The notes: a model not told the origin generated them from the sequence alone. 64,000 bases of DNA from Mastigias papua (GCA_964019165.1 OZ025268.1:17954784-18018783), one strand, 5' to 3'; counted from the first letter of the stretch, positions 44,198 to 57,440 are shown. Numbers and translations: made by a program.

Positions 44198-44379
44198 AGC
44201 ATAGCCGCCAAATGTTTGAGAACCCTGTCAGGTCTATTTTCTCCCAACCTAATTGACCAATCATCATGCAGAATGGGTCTAGTCTTGGCATGTGTGATCA
44301 GAATCCTGCAGGATGATTGGGCAATTAGGTTGGGAGAAAATAGACCTGACAGAGTTCTCAAACATTTGGCTGATATGCT
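44198..44379. mobile_element. Palindromic MITE, copy B
   Basis: The best-preserved copy, 182 bp. The ends AGCATAGCCGCCAAATGTTT and AAACATTTGGCTGATATGCT are inverted repeats. Pairing continues inward (TCAGGTCTATTTTCTCCCAA with TTGGGAGAAAATAGACCTGA, then CCTAATTGACCAATCAT with ATGATTGGGCAATTAGG), leaving a loop of only about 50 bases. As DNA or RNA it would form an almost full-length hairpin. Confidence 0.85.
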
Positions 44380-44884
44380 GCCTGTATACAAGATGGAACT
44401 ATAGAGCATTATATTGAATGTAAACTTCGATTTACAAATAAGTAGAACTACACTGAAGTACTATTTTGGAGATTGAATGAACCGTTTTGTATACTGAATT
44501 AGAAATTGAATGAACTGCTATTTAAAAAAGTCGAGTTCAAAGAAATTTGATGGGAGAACCTATCACTGTAAAGTTACACTATCAAGTTCATTGCACAATG
44601 CTATGGTAATACTGAAGAGCAACATTATCACCAAATTCGAATCTAAAGATCATCTACACCAACTAAGATTGCTGGGGAAAGACTGACAAATGTGAAGCAC
44701 ATTCAAGGCCGTCGTGAACATGATGCTTCCGGGGGGGAGGGGGTGCGCGCGACATAGATTTGCTAATGAAGTGGGCATGGCATCCAAGAAATGGTCGTGG
44801 TTTCTGACAGGGCAGCCAATGCTCTTCGATGCGCTTTTAATATTGCTCAAAACATACTAGATAGCAATTGGAAATACCTTGAAT

Positions 44885-45320
44885 CACAGAATGAATCACG
44901 TTCATGAAAGAGCTATGCGCATTGCATATTAAGAAAATAGACCTGACTTTGGTCTCCTCTTGGAACAAGCCAATTGGGTGCCTGTCTGTGTAAGGAGTCA
45001 GCGGTTTTTTATGACTGAAATCTATAACACAAAATCAAATCTAAATCCACCGTTCAAGAAGGAAATTTCAGGGAACGCAATATTTACTATAGTCTAAGGC
45101 ATGACAATGAGGCTAAATCTCCCGAAGTGAGAACAACTTCTTATGAAGTTGAAGCTATTAGTTACCTTGGGAATAAACTGTAGCAACTCCTTCCCCATGA
45201 AATTGAAACTTTAGCAAACCTTGGGGTTTTCAAAAAAAAACATGAGATCTTGGATTTGTGATAAATGTAACTGCAGACTATACAAAATATATATTCAGAA
45301 TGTTGGCTTTCTGATCGAAT
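44885..45320 (+). pseudogene. LINE reverse transcriptase C-terminal relic
   Basis: Plus-strand fragments read MNHVHERAMRIAY, then after a stop DFGLLLEQANWVPVCVRSQR, FFMTEIYNTKSNLNPPF and, in a shifted frame, VRTTSYEVEAISYLGNKL, QLLPHEIETLANLGVFKKK. These are the classic LINE tail landmarks 'VHERALRI.Y.D', 'L.TEIYK...G..PP', 'LW..LP..IK....L..FK'. Several stops and frame changes show decay. A short AATAAA-containing 3' part and a GAT microsatellite follow at 45500-45640. Confidence 0.7.
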
Positions 45321-45534
45321 AAATGATTAACGAGTTGGCAAAACGTATTTATTTTTTGTATTTATCCTTTATTTCCTTAGCTTGTTGCAAATCCATATAC
45401 CTGTAAAATTAAATTGTATTCTTTTAGCATATTTCTTTACTATCTTTGTAAATTGTAGATAGTAAGGTTAAATCAGCGGAAAGTTAGCTATTGTAAGCAA
45501 CTTACTTTAAATAAAAAAATAAATACATAAACAG

Positions 45535-45568
45535 ATGATGATGATGGTGATGATGAAGATAATGATGG

Positions 45569-45611
<43 letters not shown>

Positions 45612-45640
45612 GATGATGAAGGTGATGGTGATGATGATGT
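45535..45640 (+). repeat. (GAT)n microsatellite at the end of the LINE relic
   Basis: GATGATGATGGT, GAAGAT and long GATGATGAT runs, similar in kind to the tails at 1.0 and 1.5 kb. His-rich frames on the minus strand are artefacts. Confidence 0.9.
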
Positions 45641-48600
45641 GAAAGTTGCAGAATGTGCCAAGCCGCACTATTTAGCAAAAACATCATACGATTTGCCGAC
45701 AAAAAGGAACCTCAGCACATAAGTAACAGATGTTTATGAAACGTATGTGATGCAGGGATAACTGTCGTAAATATGGAAAGGACGCACTATTTCTTTTACT
45801 AAAAATGCCTTTGCAAGAGAGTATTTGTAGCAACCAAAGTTGTGCGCCTTTAGCTGCTGTAGATAAAAAGTACACAACTGAGAGACATAGGTGCTGTTAT
45901 ATGCCGAAGGACTCCTGTGTGGGGGGGGGAGAAGAGTAGCAAAAGAAATTGCAGACAGGTTTGAGCAAGGCACCCCACCTACTAACAAGCCATGATCATT
46001 ATAGCAACTTTTTAACGACGAGCCAATGAATTATCGACGGCTCTACGAAAAGTGGAAGGAGTCACACCTCCATACCCGCAACTTCTGCACGCTCCTACAT
46101 TAACCTATCTGCTGCGTATTTTTCAAGCGTATCTCAGGCACTCCCTTTCTAGGACAGAATCTCAAAGAGGAATCGTCAGTGGTAAGAGGTAGTCAGTCTC
46201 ATTCGGATACATAAACAAATCTAAGTTCTATATGTTGAAGTGTCTCGCTTGTTCCGCTTTATATCACTAAAATGTGCAATAAATACTTTGCTTTATTATA
46301 AAATTACCTAATTTTTCATTGAGCATTGATACTCTTGAAAAGTAGTTTTGATTTTGAGCCTGAGATTATTCCTAAAGTGTTCTTGAGAAATACTAGGTGT
46401 CATTTCGTCTAAGAATCAAATCTGATTTTGTGTATGTGTTACTTCATCATAAAAACAAACGAAGAACAGAACAGAAGAAAAAATTTGGTATTTAAAGTAT
46501 AAGCCTTAATATAAAAGCAGTTTATACTTACGAAAATCGAATTTAATTTGACCCCTGTTTTACACTAAACTGGCTTTTAAATTTCAGCGATTGTGGTCCT
46601 GTCTAGTCCACAGCTGATAAGGTGAAACAAGCCAAAATAATAAATAAATACCATTTAAACAGCACACAAAGGAGAAAGAATAGCTAGGATACAGATAGAA
46701 ACAAACAATGATATTTATTTATAGTTCAGAGAACTACAGGTGGATTTCTGGTAATATTGTAGGCTGTTTCACCAAATACCTGATTTGTTGACACTTAACT
46801 GAGTTAAATATCATAGAATTTGATGAGATGGAGTTGTAATGAGATGGAAGTTTGATTTAAATAAAAGGTGAAAATAATCATAGTGTGATAGAAAGACATC
46901 TCCATCGGTGTCAAGGAAAGATAAACAGCCTACATCGATAAACATATCACTGAAACTGTTGGAAAAACTCTTACTATTTTAACTCATCTCTTGGAATATT
47001 AGCACAACACGGATATCCATCTTAATTCCTTGCAAAGAATAATCAAATCTGGAAGTTTCTGCAAGTAAATAAGGGTGGATGTGGTTGCAATATTTTCATG
47101 ATCATTCTCGTACGTAAAGCTGTAACTTCGTATCGTAGCAGTTAAATATACAGCTGAGGAGATTAGCGGTTTTATTTGAACAGCAGTGAATAGTGAATTA
47201 GGATAAGCAAGTCACGCAGAGTCGGTTCGCATAATTCGTTTACGAATCAAGACTATTGGTTTTATCATAAAGAAAACATCCTTACCATAAGCCGTCTATC
47301 ATTAGGAACAACCTTTGCTAAATACTGCTTCTCACCATGTTGTATAGCTGAGTTTGGCAAGACAACTAAACATCGGCCGATCTGCTACACCATATTTCAA
47401 GTTGGGCGAGTGATCTCCTAGCTACTGATCGCATCTGAGTTAACTACGAATAGGTGCGTAAGTCCACTTATGAAATATTCATAGGTTCTGGCAATTCTGT
47501 TTATCAAGAGGTGACACGGAAAGCAATCTGAGCGGCTGCTTCTATTCTAGCAAAATACTAAAGTGTCATTTGCAAATTCACAGTAAAACCTGCCTGCCCT
47601 CGCGATTCAAAATCTGCTCTGTAACAACAAGATAGGTAGGTGTCCTTGGAATTGAAGAAAATACATAAGGGTCTCACAGCATCGACTTAGTTTGTAGTCT
47701 TTTCTAGCTAAGGTAACTCTACTAATATATACAGCAGAATGTCAAATAGGGACAGTTAGTTTAATATACGACCTGCTCATTGGGGATGAATGTTATAGAC
47801 AGAAGGCTTAGCCTGAGCCATGTGGTGCCTGATTGCTTTCCTGTAATCTTCATCTCTCAAAGAGTTACCACCAGGAGCCCATATACTGCAGGGCAGTATT
47901 CAAAATGTTGACTGTGCTGTGGTGTGACTCCATGACTTCTACGGAGTAGATGAGCACTCCAATTACTCTGCAACTGGTCTATTAGGTTGGCATAGAGGGT
48001 AAAACACCACGCAAGTCTACATTGTCCTGAAGTGCTAGTGCTTATGTGACACTGATAGGTTCGAACCTCACACCAGTTGTTCACTAGCAATATGCAGTAA
48101 CAAGTAAAACTAGAAAGTTCTCCAAGAACTGAAATACCATAGATCAATAGGAAAAAAGAAATTAATGACAAAAGGTCTGTTGGAAAACAAAGGATGCCAT
48201 TGGAAATAAGAAACAACTCCATTTGGCAGTAAGCCAGCATATGCTGGTGAAATGAATGGGAATGCCCGTAAAAAGTGATTGAAAAAAAACAAAGAACAAA
48301 GACACAAGGCTGAGCATAAAAGATCAAACAGTTGACAAGAAGATGTACTATTATGAGATGTATTTTAGAGAAGGATGCAGAGAAAGAAAGGAAAACCCAG
48401 TCGAGTGACATTATTTGTTCCTTGGTGAAATTCTACCCTATTGTGTTACAGGATATAAGAATGGAATAATCTGCAGGCAGATGTGTTGCAAGACTTACTA
48501 CCATGTGCAACGTTAGGAGTCTTGTTGTGATGGTGAGCAGTCACTATTTTTGTATTCGGACCTTGCGGCCAGGCCTAAGGCACATTGCCTGGAAAGCGTC

Positions 48601-50029
48601 TTAACTACACACAACAGGGCTTCAAAGGAGCGCAAGACTGAAACAGGCAACGTGATGGCTAACGAAAACACGAAATAAAACAGAACATAACTAAAACATC
48701 AAACTCAATAAGTTGCAGACGTGTCTACCAGGGCATCTACTACAAGCTAACTACAAGGGAAGAGGTCCCAGTAGGTCCAATGCTTTCTCTAGAAGTGACC
48801 TGTACAATCAAAGAATTTCCACAGTTGCTTCGATCCGCGCAAAACTTATTCGAAGAGAGAGTTGTGCTCGTTAGGGTTGTTGGTGCCTTTGTTCATAGCT
48901 TTTTCCAATCATCATGTGAAAAGATTTTGATTTCAGCAATATGAACGTGGAATGAGTGCTGACTTCCTTCTACCAATGTGTCTACAGAGCAGAGTCATAA
49001 AGCTTTTCCTGTCTTTGTGCTCTCCCCCCCCCCTCTATAAAAAATGTCCCTCTAGTGAAAACTCCTTAAAAATCCTTTTGCATCAACCATGCTAGTGTTT
49101 ACAAGGAGAGTTTATGTCACCAGCTTCTTGTTACCATATAAGTTGCTAAAATCAGCAATCTATCAGCAATCTATTATGTCGGATACAACACAACTGATCA
49201 AAAAAATCAACAACAGAAGAGTCCTATATCTAAAACTGAAATGACCCGTATCTCCAATCTCCTCTTACTTTATTGAAAGGTCTGCTTCTAGGGAATGTGC
49301 GCCCTCCTACCTTGCATGTGGCAGGGACTCTGTTAACTGGAAAGGGGATTGTAGATGCTTTTTTGTGGATAATGTACTAAATCTTCTTGTCCTGTATTTG
49401 CTTGAATTAATAGCCATTGTGTAGGTATCTACCACATTGCTTCTGGTGGTGTAGTTATTGTACGTTATTGTACGTTATTGTAATGAGCACAGGAAAGAAA
49501 CTGTTGATGCGATCCAACTCGGGTATTGTGGGTGTAAATGTCATAACCTTAGGCCAAATCTAAAACAGAAGCACGGCCAGTACAATTGGGGATTCTCGCA
49601 ATGGGACTATCAATAAACAGGAAAATTCCCCCAAACCGGAATCGCACTAACAGCCAATCACGATTTGTCCACTACTCTATGAGGAAATATACCGCATTTA
49701 CCGCGCATGTCATTGGCATTCGATCAACGAATGCAAGTAAGGAATAAGAGCCATGATGTAATTGTCTGCTTGTATTAGAAGGGGATGCTATAAAAACAGG
49801 ACTGCTTTTGTATTGTTCTACACAACTGTAGATATCTGTGATGTATTTACAAGCTGCCTTGATATATGCTTCTTGCTCTGCGCAGCCTACTTCTCTTATC
49901 AGCAGCTAAACTTAACAAGCTGTCTGAGGTCGCAGGCAAAATGAAGAACACCCATTGAAAGCTCCTATCGGTATGAATAGTCTTATCATTCAATCTCACC
50001 TTGTTTTTGACAAGAATAAGAATGCTAAT
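45641..50029. other. No recognised gene
   Basis: AT-rich DNA. A 184-codon minus-strand frame at 47857-48411 is compositionally odd and matches no family I know. At 46340-46420 a 'TTGAGCCTGAGATTATTCCT' motif resembles MITE interiors seen elsewhere. A C-tract lies at 49024-49034. Short GTACGTTATT repeats are at 49459-49485. Confidence 0.35.
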
Positions 50030-50262
50030 TCAACACAATATAGATACCGAGTAGCCGAGAAAACTGAAGGAAAAATAAACAACAAAATCAGCTGGGATGT
50101 CTCTGGTGATTGCAAGGACATTTAGCAAAATTGCTTTGAATAGAGACAATGTCATCCACTGAGAAATTGATAGAATCTTAAGTAAAAACAAGAAATTCTC
50201 CCTTCTTTTATCATCCAGCTTCTCCAACGATCTTTCAACATTCACTGAATTAGATATCAACA
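50030..50262 (-). pseudogene. Fragment resembling helices 6-7 of a class A GPCR
   Basis: The minus-strand frame of 77 codons reads KLDDKRRENFLFLLKILSIS, then WMTLSLFKAILLNVL and TRDIPADFVVYFSFSFLGYS before a stop. The pattern of a charged end of loop 3 with 'KRREN', a helix, 'ILLNVL', a short 'RDIP' loop and a last helix resembles adenosine/melanocortin-like receptors that are numerous in cnidarians. The CWxP and NPxxY motifs are absent, so it would be a dead remnant. It is cut off upstream by the palindromic element at 50272. Confidence 0.4.
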
Positions 50263-50271
50263 AAACCTACC

Positions 50272-50520
50272 GCATACAGGTGATTTTGTCGTCAGCGACA
50301 AAAACTGCAGTACTTGGCGATAAAAATTGCCCATGTGCGGTAGTCAAAGACAAGAGACTTCTACCGTCAGCGACACAGATTTCGATATCAAACCTGCTTG
50401 GTACTTCAAACCTGTCACTGACGACAAAATGTTTTTGTCTGACTATCGCACACCGGCGATTTTTGTCGCGAACGACTGCGGTGTTTCTCGGTAACGACAA
50501 AACTCGCCCATGCACGTTTT
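50272..50520. mobile_element. Palindromic (foldback) element of about 250 bp
   Basis: The left arm GTGATTTTGTCGTCAGCGAC through CGATAAAAATTGCCCATGTG and CGGTAGTCAAAGAC corresponds, on the other strand, to the right arm CGAGTTTTGTCGTTACCGAG, CGACAAAAATCGCCGGTGTG, CGATAGTCAGAC. The arms are about 85-100 bases with roughly 75 percent identity by eye. Because it is palindromic, both strands carry similar 80-codon frames, which are artefacts. GC content and CpG density are higher than the flanks. Confidence 0.65.
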
Positions 50521-50534
50521 TTTACATTCCATAA

Positions 50535-51400
50535 AAAGCACATGACAAGCTACTTACTACTTTTAGTACCTATAAGCTACTTTACATGCATAACAAGAAC
50601 GATACCCCGGAGGGAAATAACTATGACTACCCCGGGGCCATGACATAGTAAAACACGAAGCACATCGGCAAATGACCATATTTTGCCATAAACTATAACA
50701 AAAAATTTGTACATTCAAATAGGTAACGTTTAATAATTTGAGTCCCACGTTAACTGCAAAGTATGGTCATTTAATTAGAAAGTAAAAACTGCCATAAACA
50801 CAGGGGGATTAAAAAGATACCTATACATATACAGAGGAGGTACGTCTTTGCTCTACGAGGAGGCATGAGTGGTCTTTAGTCGAAGCGTTTAGTTTCAAGC
50901 AGATATTTTATAGTTAAATTCAAAATTAGCTTGTTGGTTTCCAAAGGAAAGTCTTTATCTTCATTTAGGAGGTTTGCAGCATATTGTCATTTAGACCCGA
51001 AAGTAAGTGGAAATGGGTCTTTAGAAGTGTTGAGTCGTTAGATATCATTGATATGACTACAATATCCTGAAGATCACAGAGGACTAACAAATAGAATTGC
51101 TCTACTTAAAACAACACGTCTTTTCACATTAAGTACCCTGCTATTGAGGATGTAACTAAGCAAGCTTTTACATTGATAACAGAGCATAAGCAGAAACTAG
51201 CTCTCAGTGCAAACTAGCTAGCTACAGTGGATTGTATCTCTGCCTAACAACCAAGGAGTACGTAGACTGAAATCACATTCCGATGTGCGTTCAAAGCAGA
51301 GTATTAGCTCTTTCAGACTTATCGACTAGCTACATGATGGCCTGAGTGGCAGACAGGTAAGTTAGGTTAACTTCGGTCAACAGTCGGCAGGTCAGGAATA
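50535..51400. other. No recognised gene
   Basis: Only short frames. A dyad TACCCCGGGG/CCCCGGGGTA-like patch occurs near 50605-50640. Confidence 0.35.
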
Positions 51401-51515
51401 GCCAGGCAGCCAGATAGCCAGATAGCCAGACAGCCAGACAGCCAGACAGCCAGACAGCCAGACAGCCAGACAGCCAGGCAGCCAGGCAACCAGGTAACCA
51501 GGTAACCAGGCAGAC
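51401..51515 (+). repeat. 8-bp minisatellite (GCCAGACA)n
   Basis: The unit GCCAGACA, with GCCAGATA and GCCAGGCA variants, is repeated about 11 times and grades into ACCAGGTA units at the right end. Confidence 0.95.
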
Positions 51516-54026
51516 ATCAAAAGTTTGCAATGAAATTCGCTTTAATGTCTTGTAATCAATCTTGTCCTCATGTTTTAGATTGATTGTCCTATTTTATTTT
51601 ATATAAATGCAAAATATAAAGGAATTATGTGTAGGAAGCTTACTCATCAAAGTTTGCATGGAATATGCGGCATATAAGGATGGTTACTGTCCCATAGGCC
51701 TAGAATCTTGTAGGGAGTACACAGAGAACGATGCGGACTGGGAGAATTGTTGACTCTGCAAGTTATCAATTTTGAAAACACATCTCTAACGTTCTTAGCC
51801 GTTTGCCCTTAGACTTAAAGACATGTAATGTCATGCTCAAAACTTAAAATGGCAACTTTAGAAATACTTCTGTACACACCGATTTCAAAAATGAATCCTC
51901 TGCACACTTCAGAAGTTCAATTCTTTCCATTTGAGCGCATATACTTGGTTCTCTCCACTTAGAAGTACGGCGAATAAATATCATTTCAAAGAATGCACAA
52001 GTGTTGAAGAGAGCTGCCAACAAAGGGCTCCTAACTGCCCTGTGGAAATCTCGAAAACTCGTCCATAAATTAACTCAAAACTACTTAATCACTAATTCAC
52101 AGACTACGTAACAGGAAGCCTGTAGATGATGATTTCTTTCACTTTATTTCAATAGTTTGTATTACGGTCTTTTAAATTGCTCGTGCAAGAGCAGACCGTA
52201 AAACACTGTTAAAACGAATCATGGCACAAGCATCGCAGAGGTATTATGCAAAAGACACTCAAAGAAAGAAAGAAGAAGATTCATTGTGAAAATTTCTAAT
52301 TATCTTTTCTATTCATCAAAGCCAATTTTGATCGAATTACTTTATGTTTGGGCAATCAATTTGTTCAGATTACGGTGAAAAATAAGAACCATGGCAACTG
52401 ACAGGGGTGGCGACAGAAAAATTCAATTCTTTTTACAGAAATCAATTCTCTACGTTCAAAATCAACAGTTCCTTTGATACAATGCTTTGATATAGTTATG
52501 CAAGGAACGAGTGTATTTCACGGCGCTTCCTATCCCCCATCAAAAAGCGAGGTAAATGTATTTGCTGCAGTTACGTGATCAGCAAAACTCACTAACTAAA
52601 TTGGCGCCCTCCTTGACAAACTAATCATTGCATCTGACAGATACATTTTATATGTCTATAATTTGTTATTTCCAAAGTAAGTAAGATCAATTTTCAATTA
52701 GGTTTTCGTAAAAGGCCAATTTGTAAAACAGCTATCGTTACTGAGATATTTCTACCTATATAAATACTTAAAAACGAAATGACAATTAAGTGCATTTTTC
52801 ATTTCCGCTTTCATTTTCAAATTCTTTACCCGGTGGATGATTCATGAAAAATTAACCACCCCGCGGTCTTGGCAGAATGTGTTGTCTACAAAAGACAAAT
52901 ATAAATTTCTTATGAGAGTATGACGATGCTATGGCTATCTGTTCTTATCAAAAAAAGACATATGGATTCTGAATTCTTCAATTGCAGAGAGTTCTGTTAT
53001 TAAATCTAGCGTATAAAACTTGCAAATAGGACTCTCTAGGAAAAATGATCAAACACAATGTCATATATTCTCACAAACACAAACTGATTACCTTTTTACG
53101 CCAAATTTAGCCGCACAGAAAACAAGTTAGCACCTGCAAAAATGCGGCTTAATTAAAAGACCCCGTAAATTACTGTGCGGCTTGAAAACTGCGGCTTACG
53201 TTACGTAATAGAGGATACCCTCATGTAAATAGAAGATACCTGAAATTATGAGAGACAAAAACTGAACTTATATGCAAAACCTTTCTTCTTTTAAATCGGT
53301 AATAATATTCATAGAACAGTATTTTCAAATTCGATTTTAGCATTCAGTTCTTCCAAGATTTGCCCGCTTTCATCTTCGCATTTGCAAAAATCTATTTTTT
53401 CCATTTGCTCTTTAATATCTAAAGATTCTTTTCATCTTCCCACAACACCGGCATTTCAACCGATAAGCAACTTTTCTTGAAATGTGGCCTAATTGGAACG
53501 CGTCATTAATGCGGCTTAATTCAACGAAGGTCTTAATTTGATGTACTTATAGGTAGTTATTCAACGAAAATGGTCCGTGCACTGGATGAGAGCGCAGCTG
53601 ACATAAAACATGCTCCTCAGCACTTTCTTCCGCCTGCAGTCCATTCTTCTTCAACAAAGTACGCAAAACAGTGGCAATTATTCTAAATACGCTGCCCGAA
53701 TCATTTACTGACGTAAGGTCGATAAACAGACAATAATGGAATTTCACTGATAAAGCCTCGACATTATACCTTCCTGCAAAAGGATGAGAGGAAATTTCGA
53801 CATTTTTCCAGCGTCAACAAACTGCATTGATGCATAATTAGTATGCATACACTCATTCTCTTTTGCGATTCATATATCATTACACATTTTCATGAATAGG
53901 TAACGGTAGTGAAGTAAACAGGCAGGCTGCACAAAGGTCTGCATCATGTACGGTTAGGTCAAACGTCAAAATTATATGGCTAATAGAAAATGCTCTAAGT
54001 CTATTGGCATTTATCCACTAAACTAC
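51516..54026. other. No recognised gene; possible inverted-repeat relic
   Basis: At 53110-53185 a perfect 10-bp inverted repeat AGCCGCACAG/CTGTGCGGCT and several 'GCGGCTTAATT' copies (53145, 53505) hint at an old DNA transposon, but no transposase frame is readable. A 66-codon minus-strand frame (53547-53747) has no known motif. Confidence 0.3.
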
Positions 54027-54105
54027 GAGAGAATGAATAACCCAAGCAGGGCACGCTTTCATACATGCAATACTCTGCCAACTGAACAATCTGGTAGCGC
54101 TTTCA
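54027..54105 (-). mobile_element. Decayed tRNA-derived SINE head
   Basis: On the minus strand TGTTCAGTTGGCAGAGTATT resembles the A-box region of the SINE at 32.5 kb, and GCCCTGCTTGGGTTATTCAT matches its end of head and start of body. The B box is lost. Confidence 0.4.
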
Positions 54106-55599
54106 ATGTTACGCTCAAAGATCTTGCAAAGTCGATACATATGACATTGATTTGACACCTGTTTTTTATGCCAGCTTTTGGTGATGAGAACGAAAATCAC
54201 ATTTGTGTTTAGGAGGCATTAGATCTAGTGTTTTCGCTATTGCATACTGATATTTTTGCATATACAACTGGCTCTGCGATCAAAGCTTCTTTTGGTGTAA
54301 ATACATCTGAAAATTTTATAAGTGCACTTTAATCTTCAAAAACACTTCCAGGTAAATCAAACTATTCCAGCTCGTTCATTATTCTAGCTCCTGTATAACT
54401 TAGGACATAAGATTTCAGCAAGTGCTGTTTTCTAAATAAATACCAGTATTCATGGTTATCATCCAAGTCAACAGGTAGCGGTGAAAATTCTTCACAGGCA
54501 GCCAAGTCGCTTGTTAACTACGTCCCCATGAGCACACATTAGGAGGTGTGGAGCGCGCAATAAGCCCAAAAACTTCGAGTCTGTTCTTTCTAAAACAAGT
54601 CGGTCCATAACAATCTATGAACGATCCAAATACATGTTGTTCCTGGGTAGGCCCGTAGCTAGGGGTGGCGCAGGGGGCAAGGCTCCCTCTGGAGTTACAG
54701 AAAGTAACGCTCTCTTTTTTTATCAATTTGTAACATTTGTCAGAATTTAATGCAAAGTATGCCAGTCAATGCATTATGAGCACCACTAGGCGATACCAGG
54801 TAGCCCAGATAATTGGCACTCGCTGTGCTCAGATTATCTGTGCCCCTCTAACAAACTCACGATGGCTAGGGGCTTGATCCTATGCAAAATGGTGGTCACG
54901 TGTTAGAAGTAAAGCAAAAATCCATCCAATCAATGTGACAAATTACACGCTTTTTATAAGAATTAAGTACGTAAGCCAATCAGCGATTCTGCAAGGAGGG
55001 ACTTTCTCAGCACTGGTGTCTCCTATTCATCTCTCATATCAAGCTGGCTGTGTCGGCTAGTCTAATTTTATTCAATTGCGTAAATTTGTACACCAAAACA
55101 AATGCCATATCTAGGCTTTTCTAGTCTAAACCCTGGAAAATGTACAAAATATGTAACCAAAATAAGCAACTTGTTTATCTAATGTCTTGAAAGCTTGTTT
55201 GACTTGGACAAAAGTTTAAATTGGAGTAGTCTATATAGTTGCTTAGCCTAGAAATCCTTAGTAACATAGGTTTGTAAATATAATACTTTCAACACTGCTT
55301 AGTTCGAAATGAAAGTATGATAGTGGAACAAGCCTAGTCATCATAAGAAAAACCAATTCTATAATTGGGCTCTCCATGCTAGAATTGCACAAAATCAGAT
55401 GAAACATCTCTGGTAACTTTTATGTATTAACCTGTGTAATATGCAGCTCAGAGGCTATGCATTATGGCCCTCGTTGCCAAACGAAATTACGCATTTTAAT
55501 ACATTGTCGGAGTTCAAAAGAAATATAAGATTATGAAATGGGGATACTCGCTTGTGCAGATTGTTCAAAAAAATTATAATGGACTAAGGTCTACTATGA
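54106..55599. other. No recognised gene
   Basis: Short chance frames. At 54640-54690 'GGCCCGTAGCTAGGGGTGGC' resembles a 3'-end module of widespread interspersed repeats, and a G-rich relative lies at 44730-44750. Confidence 0.3.
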
Positions 55600-56880
55600 C
55601 CGTTCTATGAACATTAGAAACAGTAAGATAGCACTGGAGACGAAGTTGGAGAGGTGGAAACTGTGACAGTGGAAATTCACACTGGAGTGCATGGAAATCG
55701 AGGTGAGAAGAGCGATGGCTTTATATAAGAAACACATACATGGAGAATTTGCAGAAATTAAAAGTTACTATGAATAGCGATCTAGAATAAAGGCAGCGCT
55801 TGATGAAGCTAGAAATGAAAATAAATAGAGACAACGTCGATAATGCAAATAAGAAACAAGGAAGTTATGTGGTTGAGACTGATAACATATGTAATGCTAT
55901 AAATGTAACACATGCAATAGGCAGAGCAATTTTGCTATTGTGAGAAAGGGATAAAGACTAAGGAGGGTAACTATACGAGAAAAATCAGAAATGGGTGAAA
56001 ATGAAGAATTAAGAAGAAAGACAAGCAATTGAAAGAAAGAAGTTTATTCAGGTGCTGGAGAGGATAGCAAATGAAAGTTATAGATAAAGAGCTGAAATTA
56101 TTCGCAAAAGTAATGCAGAAAACAAATAGTTCACTGGACAATAAAGCAATTTTATAGAAAGAGAAGGAGTTATGGCTTGATGTGTTTAGATACAGAAAAT
56201 CTAGGGTGATAAAGGTAAGGAAAAGAGATGCCAAAGTACGGAGCAAATAGGATTTGTAAGGAAGATGAGGGGAGGTTTTACAAGAGCATAAACAATACAA
56301 AACAATAATAGGGGTATGAGTGGTCAGCAACCTTTTATGAGATCTTTTCTAGAATGATACAAACGCACACGAGAGTACATGCATATACAAATGAATTACA
56401 TGATAAAGGACACTGGAGACAACATAGCCTCCAAATCCCTGAAACTTCTGATCAAGTCTGTTTTATCCCAACCTAACTGACCAATCAGCATGCAAAATGG
56501 GCCTAAATGTGGTTATGGAAAGCATGTGTGCTGAGAATCCTGCATTATGATGGGTCAATTAGGTTAAGAGAAAATACATCTGATCAGGCTCTTCAGAATC
56601 AGTAGATCAGCAGTTGCTAGATAATGACATTGCAGATGAAATCAGAAATAATGAAAGAAATCTAGCAGTAGTTTTTAAGATTTCACAAAGGCATATGACA
56701 TGGTCTGAAACTAACTTGTCAATACTTTAAGCTGTTCCTTCTGAATTACTATTCAGATTTGTTTCCATCGTATTTTTTGAAACTTTATGATAGTGAAAGA
56801 CTATCAGAGTTACAATTATACACCTCTTTGGCTTGTCTGCTATAGTTACTCAGCTGATAACAAGCTAAAATCTAACAACA
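55600..56880 (+). pseudogene. Highly decayed LINE, interrupted by a MITE
   Basis: Plus-strand fragments in broken frames: YGANRICKEDEGRFYKSINN (56232-56290), resembling the 'NRLF..D..RFY..L' linker before RT in some LINE families, and, after the MITE at 56421-56617, VVFKISQRHMTWS with a neighbouring frame DFTKAYDMV, an RT motif A ('DFTKAYD.V'). The Lys/Arg-rich region 55980-56200 would be the linker. The fragments are in correct order on both sides of the MITE, so the MITE probably inserted into an existing LINE relic. Confidence 0.45.
56421..56617. mobile_element. Palindromic MITE, copy C (diverged)
   Basis: ACATAGCCTCCAAATCCCTG at the left end, CCTAACTGACCAATCAGCAT and GGGTCAATTAGGTTAAGAGA inside, match copies A and B. 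The right end is eroded, so the boundary is approximate. Confidence 0.7.
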
Positions 56881-57440
56881 GCATGAGCAATTTTTTTAAA
56901 CAATATATAAATTCCAATAATTAAAATACAACAATAAGCATCTCTATGTGAAGGTAGTTTATAGTTGGCTGCTTGTGGCACAAAATTTGAACAAGTCTAT
57001 CGTGTCAAAACATCTGCCGTAGCCTAATCTTGATCTCTTCTGCCAAAAATGTAAGAAGTTGATCTGATAGCGATGGTGGATGGTTTTCTTAGGATATAAT
57101 TTTGATGTTGATCGGTCATGTTAAGAGTTTTAAGCATTTCAATGACATCGGTTGAAAGAGAAGAAAATTCTCCTAATATGCCTATAGAAAGATTTATAAA
57201 TGTAACTTTATTGTACTGATGTCGTTGCGTCATGATCATATTCTGATATTTTCTATCTTTACGTGTTATGTTATTAGCAAGATTAGTTTCATAACCAACA
57301 GTAATACTACTAATAATAATAATACCTTAATTGAACTTCCAATTAATCGCATTTGCGTTTAATTCTCTGATTCGAAACGATTCAAGGCACGTAACTTTAT
57401 AATTCAGGAAATTCTGAAAACATTGTCTACATCAATTTCC
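56881..57440. other. No recognised gene
   Basis: AT-rich spacer with a short TAATAA repeat at 57305-57325. Confidence 0.4.

Noticed and set aside
47857..48411. 184-codon minus-strand frame
   Set aside because: Hydrophobic residues come from A-rich sense sequence. There is no domain landmark, no convincing start or splice context, and shorter frames overlap it.
50267..50534. Two 80-codon frames on opposite strands
   Set aside because: They are mirror images caused by the palindromic element.
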